Source: Pseudoalteromonas sp. UG3-2
GTDB taxonomy: Bacteria > Pseudomonadota > Gammaproteobacteria > Enterobacterales > Alteromonadaceae
Assembly: GCF_037120705.1 (NCBI RefSeq)
Contig: NZ_JAWLJU010000001.1
Coordinates: forward strand, 186,001 to 250,000
DNA length: 64,000 nt
Direction of reading: 5' to 3'
The position numbers and the translations under genes were made by a program. Under the pieces are notes generated by a model, which was not told where the DNA came from, ran no database searches, and saw only the letters and a list, made by a program, of their open reading frames with translations. Each line of letters begins with the position of its first letter. Position 1 is the stretch's first letter. This document shows positions 29,853 through 41,800 of the stretch, one piece after another.

Positions 29853-32800
29853 TTAGAACCGCACTTCCATACCAGCGGCTACTTCACCGATACGGTTGGC
29901 GCTTAGACGGTAATGGCTGTAGCTCAGTGTCAGCGCGGTGCTGTCGCTCAGCTGATAGCCTACTGCGCCACCAAAGTAAGCACTGGTGCCTTTTTGTTCG
30001 TACTGAACAAAGTGACGACCATTCAAGGTACTATTAACTTGGTAGTCCCAATTGTACGCACCCAAGAACAGCTCAGCATGCACTTTGCCAAATCGCACCA
30101 CTTCCAAACCGGTTTGCAGTGCAAAACCTTCCGGCAACACCGGAGCAACGCGCGAAACGCTTTGGTGCCAGCTGTCTGGTTTCAGCGTGCTGCCGCTCAG
30201 CGTCACCCGACCCTGGCCCAGGTCAATATAGCGCAAACCAGCATACCATTTAGGCATCAGCTGATAAAAAGCACCAGCCGACCAGGACTGACTGCTTTCG
30301 TCCACGTTCGAGACCTGAGTCCCCGCTGGCAGTGCACTAAACTGACTATTTGCTTTGGCCTGTCCCAAAGTGGCCTGTATACGCCAAGCATCTGCCAGTG
30401 CCGGAGCACTGACTAGGCAGCTAGCCGATACAACCGCGTAAGCAGGTAACGCAGATTTACGACGACGCAGTATAAGCGTCGATACCATTATCAGTAACAA
30501 GCCACCTAAACTACCGGATGATTGGTTCTCTGCCGTGGCAACCTGGTGGGCTGTTACCTTAATTTTCGCAACCCCCTTACTGGTCGCACCTTTTGCGTCT
30601 TTGACCTCATAAGTCACGATATCTTCTCCGTTAAAGCCCAGTTTAGGCTCATAGCGTAGAGTGCCATCAAAATTAACCTCCGCCTTGCCGTGCGTAGCGA
30701 TTGCGCTGATAAGCGTTAAGGCATCTCCATCAGGGTCCGTATCATTGGCCAATACATCAAGGGTGACAGTGGCCTTGTCATTAGTGCTGGCAGTATCGAG
30801 CTGAGTAAGCGGCGCGGCATTGACTACCAATTCAACCGTAACTATGGCGCTAGACGTCCCGCCCTGACCATCGGCAATGCTGTAAGTGATGGTTGCCGTA
30901 CCAACATAATCCACCGGCGGTGTATAACGTAACTGATTATCCAGAATCTCAACATCACCAAAATCAGCGCTTGCACCTGTGATAGTCAGCGCATCTCCAT
31001 CAGCATCACTGTCGTTTTCTAGTACATTGATAAACACAGGCAAACCGACATTTACAACCAAGTTATCACCCTGTGCCTCTGGCTGCGTGTTATCGCTCAT
31101 CAGAACAGCAATACCACCAGGGTCAACGATGCTTCGGTTAGCAATGCCATCGTCGTCATTCGGACCACCATCAACAATTTTCAGTTGAACACACCAGTCG
31201 CCTTCATTCAGGCCATCTCGCCATTCGTTGCTGCCCGGAGGCGGGCAGTAACCCGGCTCACCAGTTGCCGATAGGATTGCATTGCCACCTGTGGTCACAA
31301 AGTTAACCCATTCACCGTCGCGGAACTTACGATAAATCGCGTTAACCGGAATAGGTTTACGCTGTGGGATCACGATGCCGTATACATCCCCCGCTTTTGG
31401 CAATCCGGTTGCGATAAAGTCGAATACACCGCCAATATTAGTGGCTTCACTATCTCCTGGCAGTTCATCTTCAATCAACTGCGCACCACCTGTCGAGTTT
31501 TGGGCTACGGTTACCCCTTTTCGCAGACAAACACCTGGCTCACCTTCCACCAGATACTGGCTCGCATCCTTCAGCTGGCCTGGGATCACATTACAGTCTC
31601 CGTTGCCATCCAGGTAGTCCGGAATACCATCATTATCCGAATCCGCAAAGCCTTCCAGCTCATCCGGGATCATGTCGCCGTCACTGTCTTCACTGCCAAG
31701 CTGTGGCAAACTATCAACAACCTCCAGATAGATATCCTGAGTTGAAGATAATGAAGGTGTGCCATCATCCGTTGCTGTCACACTGAGTTTATAGATCCCC
31801 GCAGCCAGTACACTTGGGTCAAATTCAAAGCGTTCGGCAGCAAAGCTTAGGTTCTTCATTTGTGCCTCTGCCGCTTCCCAGCTCAGCGTGACGCTGTCTT
31901 GCGGATTGGCATCGCTGGGCGAAGCACTCACAACAACAGGCTCGCCATTTTGCAATATCAGCGTTCGCGACTCACCGCTTTGGCTGGCATCCACACTTAT
32001 CGACGGCGCGACGTTTTCTTCCACTATGGTTACTGTGGAGCTGGACTTGGCACTCTTATTTAGCGTATCTGCCAGAGTGATCACAATACTTTCGTTACCT
32101 TCGACCTTGCCGTCGGCAAAGACGTTAAAGGTAATGCTGGCCTCAGTGCCTGATTCAATCACCACTTCACCGTCAAGCAAATCATGGTCGTTACCATCGG
32201 CCGAGCCACTGACGGTGTAAGGCACAGTGACCGGATAACTTGGTGCCGGACCATTCAGGAAGACTTCCACCGTGTGGCTTTGCTCTTCCGCAATTTGGCT
32301 GTCTTTACTCAAAGACACCAACGGATTCACGGCAATGCTCTGCTTTTTCGCCGTAGATTGGTCATTGTTGTCGGTCGCTTTCCAGTATACTTCATGCAGT
32401 CCCGGCGCAAAGACGGTCATGCCATCCACCAGCGAGACCGCCAGCGGGTTTCCATTACCATCAAAGGCCGAAGCGGTACCTAAATCTACTTTAGTAAACA
32501 GACCGGTTGCATCCACGTTCAAGTCTTCAGGCACATTCAGAGTCGGCGCGTCGATCACATTAGATGCAGTGATCTCTACCGTCGCCGTCGCTTGCGCACG
32601 TGCTCCTGCAGCGTCTGATAGCACATAAGTGACCACGGCGATGTCTTGCGAGCTTGCCTGTGGTTGATACACCAGTTGACCATCGCTGATTGAAACAGTA
32701 CCTATGGTTGCGCTTGCACCAATCAGATTCAAGGTATCACCCGCATCCACATCGCTATCATTTTCTAGTACGTCCAGTCTGTAACTACTCGCAACTTCGC

Positions 32801-35800
32801 TGAAGCTGAATGCGTCGCTTTGTGCCAACGGCTTATCGTTTACGGCATTCACCTTGATGCTGACTTGCGCCTCATCCGAGTTCATTTCGCCGTCGTTAAC
32901 GACATAGCTAAAACTATCTAAACCATTGAAGTTGTTGCTTGGAATATAGCTGAACAAGGTGCCCTGCACGCTTAGTAAACCGTGAGCAGGCTGCTGAGTA
33001 ATCGTGATGCTCAGGCTGTCCTGATCTGGGTCCGAAACGGGTGCACTAAAGCTAGTAGAGGCATCTTCATCGACAAATACCTGCATAGCCTGTGCAACCG
33101 GCTTGGCATTGACATAGCCGACTTCGATGGCAAATGCAGGTAGTGATGTCGTTAATTCGCCGTCTGAAACGCTAATCACTATATTAGTGTACTGGCCCAC
33201 ATCATCCCGACTCGGTGTGCCAGATAAAGTACCGCTTTGCGCATCAAAACTTGCCCAAGCAGGCTGGTTTTTAATGCTGAAAGTGAGTGAGTCATCATCT
33301 AAGTCACTGGCATCTGGTGTGAAGCGATAAGCATTGTCCTGATCCACACTGGTTGCTGGTGTACCTATGAGCACTGGTGCATCATTTACCGCAATCACAT
33401 TCAGTGTAACCTGCGCAGCAGTTGATTCTTCCTGACCGTCAAATGCCACAAATTGTAAGCTGTCTTTACCGTTGAAGTCAGTATCTGGCGTATATAGCCA
33501 GCTGTTATCACTTTGTTGTGTTAACGTGCCGGAGTTGACGCCTTGGACGATTTGATACGTCAGCGCGTCCGCATCGATATCCGAGGCCGTGAGAGTTATC
33601 AACACACTACCATCTTCATCGACGTTTAGCACCTGAGCTTCAGCCACTGGCGCATCGTTCACTGGCATGACAGTCATAGTAACAAGTGCTTCGTTAGAAA
33701 CCGCACCTGCAGTGTCTTTCACTGTATAAGTGAAGGTATCCAAACCGTTGAAATTAGCATTCGGTACATAGACAATCGCACCGCTTGGGCTCACTGTGAC
33801 TTGACCACTTTGTGGCTGAGCGACCACAGTCACGCTAGCTGGATCTAACTGGTCATTGCCATCGACATCGTAGTCATCACCTAGAACGTTGACTTCATAC
33901 GAGCCTTCTTCCTCTAGCTGTGCGGTGTTATCGACTGCTACTGGCGCGTCATTCACTGCCGTGATAGCAACGCTAACGGTTGCAGGCTCAGAGCTCAGCC
34001 CTTCGCTGTCCATTAAGGTATAAGTAAAGCTAAAGCTACCGTTCACATCCGCTTTGGGTGTGATCTCAAGCTGACCCTCGGCCAGCACTGTGACATCCGC
34101 CAACTCGTAGGCACCTGCGCCATTGCCCTGATCTTCGAGCATCACGTTGGCCCCATTGAAGCCCTGATCTTCCACATCTGTGTCATTGTTCAGGATATTA
34201 AGTGTGCCAGTTTCGTCTTCGTTGAGGGTGACGCTGTCGCCATCCGCTACCGGACGGTCGTTAATTGCGCCAATGTTGACAATCACTTCAACCGGCTCAG
34301 ACACTAGGCCTTCGCTGTCCGCAATGGTATAGCTGAATGCATCACTGCCCGTGGCGTTGGCGTTTGGTGTATACACCAGCTTGCCTGACTCCTGGTTCAC
34401 AGTGACAACCCCTTTGGTCGGCAATCCGCTCAGTGCAACCTCACCTTGTGGGTGGGTGTCTTCGATGTCACTCGATAAGGTTCGTACATCCAGCTCGTCA
34501 CTCGGCGTGTCTTCCTCTACCGTTAATGTCGCGCCTTTGGCCACTGGCTGATCGTTCACCGCCGCAATGCTGATGGTCAGCGTGGCCGCTTTTGAGGTAT
34601 TACCCGCCGCATCTTTTACCGTATAAGTCAGCGTATCTTCGCCCGTGGCATTCTCGTTTGGTGTATAAGTCAGCTTACCATTGGTGATGGTGTAACTACC
34701 CAGCTGAGGCTCAGTCACTACCGCCGTAGAGGCTGCCACCATATCGTTTTCTGCATCAGAATCATTCTCCAGCAGATCTATGGTGTTCGGCATGTCTTCT
34801 GTTAGTGCTAGGGTGTCGTCCAATGTCACTGGTGCATCGGCCTGCGGGTCAATCGTCAGCGCCACGGTGCGCGTCTGAGACAGTTCACCTGCGGCATCTT
34901 TCACCTGATAAGTGAAGCTGTCGCTGTGATTTTCGCTGCCATCATGGCTATAAGTGAAGCTGCCGTCAGCGCTCAGTAGCAAAGTACCAAACTGCGGTTC
35001 ACCCACCACCACGGCGCTCAGGCTGTCTTCGCTGTCTAAGTCGTCATCCGTTGCAGTGCTCAGCAGGCCCTGCTGAGATGCAATGACCAGCTGCTCGGCT
35101 TCATCCAGTATAAAGCTAAAGTCCTGCGCCATAGGTGCATCATTGGTGTTGACCACTTCAATGTTGAATGCAGGCAGTGCGTGCTCGGCTTTACCATCAT
35201 TGACGGTGATGACTATCTGCTCGTAGTTGCCAACGTACTCATCGCTCGGCGTACCGCTCAGTTTACCGGTTTGCTCATCAAAGCTTGCCCAGTCTGGTTT
35301 ATTGCTGATCACAAAGGTATGAGTGTCATCGCTGTCCGGGTCGGTCAGCTCAGGCTCAAACACATACTCGGCATCTTCGTTCACTGTTCTCAGTGGGGCG
35401 CCCGACAGCACAGGGGCTACGTTGTACTTTTTGGTCACTGAAGCCGTTATAGGCTCACCCGCGTTGTTCGCTTCGTCAAACACCACAACAGTCAGGATCA
35501 AGCGTCCCTCTGCCAATGCAGAGACATCAATTCCGGTGACACTTTGCGTGGCTGCGGTGATGCTGATAGGCGACTGACTGCCCACCGAGGTAGTGCCATC
35601 ACTCACCTGATAAGTCAGCATGCCTTTACCTTCAAGCCCATTTAGGATGAAGCTCATGGCCGTTTCGTTATCACGGTTGATCAAGGCCTGGTCGATACTG
35701 ACCGACTGGCCACTTGGGGCTGTCGTATCCAGACTCAACACCAGCGGCTGTGCTGCCGTATTGGCATTGCCTGCAACGTCATTGAATACACCCGCTGCAA

Positions 35801-38800
35801 TGCTGATGGTCACTTCACCTTGTGCATTCTCATCCGGCGTAAAGGTCGCCTGATAAGTGGTCGCATTCAGTGCTTTTAACTCGTTCAGGTTGCCGCTGCT
35901 TGCACTGATATCTTCCAGTATAAAATCTTCACTTGGCTCACTCAGTACAATAGTGATCAGCGCCTGCTCACCGACTTTCAGTGCCAGGTCGTTAGACGTC
36001 AGGCTCACCACTTGTGGCGCGGCAGTGTCGAGTATTGCAGTTGCTGAAGCCACTTCAGAGACATTGCCTGCCGGATCAGTCAGGGTCACTGTAGCATTCA
36101 GCTGTCCGTCGTTCAGATTGCCCAGGTTGATGCCACTAATAGTCTGGTTCGACTCAGTGACGTCACCTTGTGCAGACACCGGCAGGCCGCCTTGCGCGCT
36201 GCTGATCACATAGTGATAACGACTGCCCACTTCGGCATCGCCCAGCGTGATGCTGGCCGCATTGGCATTGGTGCCGTGGTAATAAGGTGCGCCAAACGCC
36301 ACACTGTGATTGCCCGGCGCCTGGGTATCTATGTTCAGGGTCAGGGTATCGGAAGCCAGATTCGGGTTGCCCGCTGCATCGTTAAACTTGCCAGCGGCAA
36401 TGGCAATGGTGCCTGCTACTTGCGAGTTCTCACTCGGCGTAAACGCGGTACGATAGCTGGTGTCGCTGATCTGCTCCAGCTCAGACACAGTACCGCCCGC
36501 CACGTTCAGTAATGCCTTATTAAAGTCGCTAACGGCTTCACTCAGACCAATGGTGATCACGCTGGTCTCGCCCGCTTTAAGGGCGGTCTGTGACGCACTC
36601 AAAGTGGTAATGGTCGGTGCAGTTGCATCCAGCGTGGCTTGTTTAACCAGCGCCTGAGCCGCATTGCCTGCGCTGTCGGTAAGTACCACCGACAAGCTCA
36701 GCGTGCCGTCTTTAAGCTGGCTTAGGTTCGCAATATTAACTTGCTGGTTTGCCGATGTGATGGTCTCAGTGCTGGTTAGTTCACCGCCGCCCGTGCTGGT
36801 CAGCGTGTAAGCATATGTCGCGCCCACTTCGGCGCCACTAAAGCTAAAGCTGGCCGCATCGCGATTGGCCAGATTGTAGGTTTGCTGATCCAAGGTGACG
36901 TCGTGACCATTTGGCGCCATGGTATCCAGAGTGGCCGTATCCGTTGCCGCCACACCGGCATTGCCAGCCTTATCGGTCAGCGTCACTGACAGGCTCAGCG
37001 GTCCGTCGTTAAGATTTTCGATATCCGTAATAACAATCTGCTGCTGCGCGCTGTCAAGCGTACCCGTGCCACTTATGCTGTGGCCGTCGCTGCTCATTGT
37101 ATAAGCATAGGTTGCACCGGCTTCGCCGCCGCTCAAATCAAAGCGAATAGTGCTCGCAGAGCTGTTATAAACGTCTTTATCCAGCGTTACCGCATAACCA
37201 GTTGGTGCCTGGGTATCAATGTTAAGGTCAACCGATTTCGCCGCTGTATTAGCATTACCCGCTGTGTCGTTGAAGGTGTTGGCCTTAACGGTGACAGTGC
37301 CAGTCGCTTCAGTGCCTGCTGTTGGAGTGAAGCTGACCTGGTAATCTGTCGCGCTGCCGTTAAGGGCTGCAAAGCCAGACAGCTCACCACCCGATACCGA
37401 CAACGATGCCATACTGAAATCGCCGCTTGCCTCGCTCAGGGTGATGGTGATCACGCTGGTTTCGCTAGCATTTATCGCGGTTTTTGATGACGTGATAGCT
37501 TGTACTTGTGGTGCAATGGTATCCAGTTTAGCGCTGTCCACAACTGCAGATGCCACGTTACCCGCAGTATCGGTGACAACTACATTCAGGCTCAGCGCGC
37601 CATCTTTGAGGTTATGCATATCCACAATGTTGACAGTATCCGTTGCACTGTTAATGGTGCCAGAGCCTGAAATTCTGCCACCACCGCTGCTGGTCAGGGT
37701 ATAGGTATAGTTTGCACCGACTTCTGCATTAGCAAAGCTAAAGTTGGCGCTCCCCACTGTCTGGCCATGGTACTGAGACATGTTCATTGCCACGCTATGA
37801 CCTGCTGGCGCTAACGTATCCACCTCAAATTGTTGATCAGTAGCGGCAACCTTGTTACCTGCTTTATCCTTGAATGCGCCGTCTGCAACGCTCACAGTGA
37901 CTGCGCCGCTCGCTTGTGATGCAGCGACATATTTCGCGCTGTAGCGGTTGTTGCCCAGAGCCTGGAAATTCTGAAAGCTACCCGCACTTGATTGAAGATC
38001 GCTTTGCTCAAAGCCCGTGACTTCCTCACTTACGACAAATTCAAGCGACACAGGTTCTTTGCCAGATACCCCTTCTGGTGCAATGATCTGTAAGGTTGGC
38101 TTAACATTCTCGTACACAATATCCTGAGTGAACGGCAGCGATTCATTGCCATAGTCGTCAACCACAGTGACCGACAGCGATAAAGTACCATCGTTCATAT
38201 TTTGGATGCCATGGCTGTCTGAGTCAAAACGAATAACTTGATCAGCGGTATTAATCGCACCACGACCACTGAGCGACTGCATCGTCCACTCATACGTTGC
38301 ACCTTGCTCTGCACCCAGCAGTCTAAACAAACCGTCTTTAATGGTAACTGCATTAAACGCCGCGCCACTGACAACCACATTGGGTTGGTTTGGTGCCTGA
38401 GTATCAATGCCAAAGTTAAGCACAGGCGCTGCGGTGTTGGTATTCCCTGCGGCATCTGTAAACGCACCAGCTTTAATTTTAAGTGAACCAGCAGTACTAG
38501 AATTAACTGCTGGCACATAGGTTACCTGATAGACGGTAGGGCTCAACTTTGTAAAACCAGTCAGTGTGCCGCCTGCGGCCTCAAGGTCACTGATATCAAA
38601 GTCATCACTTGGCTCAGCCAGAACAATATCAACCACCGCAGTGCCGTCTTTATTTAGCTTGGCAAGAGAGGCTCTAAACGTAGCAATGCCGGGTGCACCT
38701 GAGTCCAAACGGGCAAAACTGGTTTGTGCTGCTGAGGTGTTACCCGCAACATCAGTTAAAGTAACCGACAGGATCAGTTCACCATCATTCAGACCACGAA

Positions 38801-41800
38801 GGTCAACAGGTGAAATGGTTTGCGTCGCACTCTCGATGGTACCGGAGCCGGTAACCGCGGTCCCACCGTTTCGACTGGTAATGGTATAGCTGTACTTAGA
38901 GCCAACCTCAGCGTTACTGATATTAAAACTTGCCAGTGCAGCGCTGGTAGCATGATAGGATGAAGCGGCAAATGCCGAATTGAAACCAGCTGGCGCAAGG
39001 GTATCTATAGATAACACCAAGGCATTATAGTTTTCTGAGTTGCCCGCGTTATCAAATACCACAGCATCTATCAAGTACTCCCCGTGAGGTATATTTTCGG
39101 TCACACTCAGTAACCAGTTGCCCTGTTCATCTACATTGGCCGTACCCAGTTCGCGGATAACTTGCCCATCACGTGATTTCAGCGTCAGTTTGACATAATC
39201 AGCGCCGGGCACTTTGCCTTCAAACGTAGGTCGTTGCGAGTTTCCGATCGCACTTCCACTACCAGAGTGACCAGCCAGCTTAACTGTCGCCTGCGAACCA
39301 ATGTTCGGAGCGCTGGTGTCAATCACCACAACCAGAGGACTGGAGGGCGTGCCACTGACCTGACCATTCATTACACTGGCGGTAATGGTATGAGTGCCCG
39401 AATTCAGATCATTCGCTGGTGTTATTGACCAGTAGCCTTGGCTATCCGCAACAGCTGTGCCTATCACACCTGCTAAATCACTGCTGAGTTGTATCATCGC
39501 TCCCGGTGACGCCGTGCCAGTAAACTGCGGCCTGGTGACACTGGTAATATTGTCGCTGTTGCTTACTCCCTTATCTGATCCAGAAGACAAGCTGGGCTTT
39601 TCTGGGGCAACCTCAGGTAAGTTATTAATCACATTCAGCGTAACAATCTTACGGAAGCTAGACTGGCTGCCAGTGGCCTCAACACAGATCTGATTTAGTC
39701 CTGGAGCTAACACTGAAGACGAGCTCAGGTTATAACCATCCGCAGTCAAGCCAGCAAATACCGTGTCGTTGCACAGGCCATCACTCACCGAGAAAAACTT
39801 AAATGTGTGACTGGCACTGTCTGCATCGGTTACTGCGATGGTAGCAAAGACATTGTTATACAGCATTGCCGACTGATTAACCTCAGTGAGACTCAAGCGT
39901 ATGTCTGTTGCCGGATCATCCTTACCAGTGACCGCAAATGGCACCGTGATATTAGATATTGGCGACACACCATCTTCAAGGCCATCTTCAAGTGTTAAAA
40001 TCAGGTTGTCTGAGCTTTGTTCCGCACCAAGGTGCGTATAACTAAGCAACTGATTATCGATATCAGCTTGAGTAAACTGGCTACCAGCTGCCAACTTTTC
40101 ATTGCTTTCTAGAACATCGTTTTGATTGGCATCTAGATACAACTCCCCAAACTCGGGTAATGATTGCACTGTGTAAGTCAGTTCAGACGCACTATCGTCA
40201 GTGTCTGTAAACTCGAGCTGAGAGTTCAATATCGTAACGCTTTCACCCTCGCCAACGGCAATAGTTTCGTTTTTCACACGCTGAGGCGCGCTGTTGGCAT
40301 CAACAATAGTGCCGGAAATATTCACTACATTGTGCGTATTCCCATTGTTGCTCAGGTCTACTTTAATGGCAGCTTGCCCGACATATCCAGCCACAGGCAT
40401 AAATGCAATTTTATTGATGATCTGGTTGATATCCGCGATAGAGCCCGTTATTTGTAAACTCCCATTGCTGTCATCTCGCGTGATTCCCAGGCCAAAATCG
40501 GCAATGTTTTCTGGTAACTTAAAAGCACCAGCATTGGCTGGAGACACCTCTAAGCTTAGAGAAACTTCAGTGTCATCGGGATCTTCAATGGTGTAATTTG
40601 GAAGTAATAGTGATGCACTGCCAGATTGTTTTATCTGTTTTTGCTGTGCAGTACCACGGTCAAATGACACAATCTCAAGATGCTGCTGTGGGAAAAGCGA
40701 ACTATCTTGACCTCGTAAGTAAATGCTTAAGTCATCTTTGCTATTGACCGACAACTCTGGATGCGCATTGACTTCAAAAGGTACTTCGAACTCATACAGA
40801 GTTTGAAATTGCTCATCAACAACTGATGAGACAATAATACGAGAATTACCCTGGTTGCCCGACGCAACCTCAACGCTGTATTGAGAATAACTGCCTAAAA
40901 TCGTTGCGCTGAAAGTACTTGTTACAGTCTGACCAAGTTGCAGAAGTACACTCTTATCAGCAGCATAGTGTCGATGCATTATATTCAATTTGTCTGGAGA
41001 ACTGACACGCCTAGAAAAGTAACTGTAATGGAAGTCCTGAACGTCAGGATTAACTTTAATATCAAACTCATATTGTCCAGTCGTAGAGTTTGATGAGCTG
41101 CCACCTCTGCCGGATAGGCTAACCAACTCACCATCTACAATTTTATGTGAGCGATAGGCGTAATAGCTCATAGCATTCTCAGTCCCTTGGTAACCAGCTG
41201 AGCCATAAGCTAGTACCTCTCCGACCTTCGCCAGATTGAGCTTAAAGTAACCGTCCATAGGCTTGTCGCCGCTCCAGCCAGAAGAACCAGTTGAAAAAGG
41301 AGCGGTAAACAGGAACTCATCCTGCCAGCCTGCGAGGTCCGAATACTTAACTATACGGCCATGGGTTGTTTGTCTGGAATGGAAAAGCAAGTAAATATCG
41401 TCTTGCTTGTCTATGGTAAACCCAAATGTTTTACCCAGACTGGTATGAACATTGTAGGCGTTGGCCGAGTCGAGCTCAGGGCCCAACTTAAGTAGCTGTG
41501 TTTGTGTCACATCAAATTTGTACACGTCGACGACAGCATCACCATTACTGTGCATACTCAAAAAGGCAAACACGGGAGAGTTGTCACTGCTAAACAGCAA
41601 CTGGGCATCATGCACCGAGCCACCATTTACATCATGACTACCTATGGGCGACCAGCGGCTACCGTCAAACTTATAAAAATGCACTTTATCATTCAAAAAA
41701 TAAGAAGCATATGTATTACCAAGAATATCCGGCTTGATAACCAATTCACTTCCCTTGAGCATGTCAGAAGTTAGCGCGATACTCTGCGCATATACTTTTG

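Noticed and set aside
34452..34460. GTGGGTGTC inside the giant gene (also motif-like hits near 51195 and 51685 in the TonB receptor)
   Set aside because: They lie in conserved coding sequence (for example the T-H-P stretch of a repeat, G-V-L and G-V-R of barrel strands) and are explained by codon choice.
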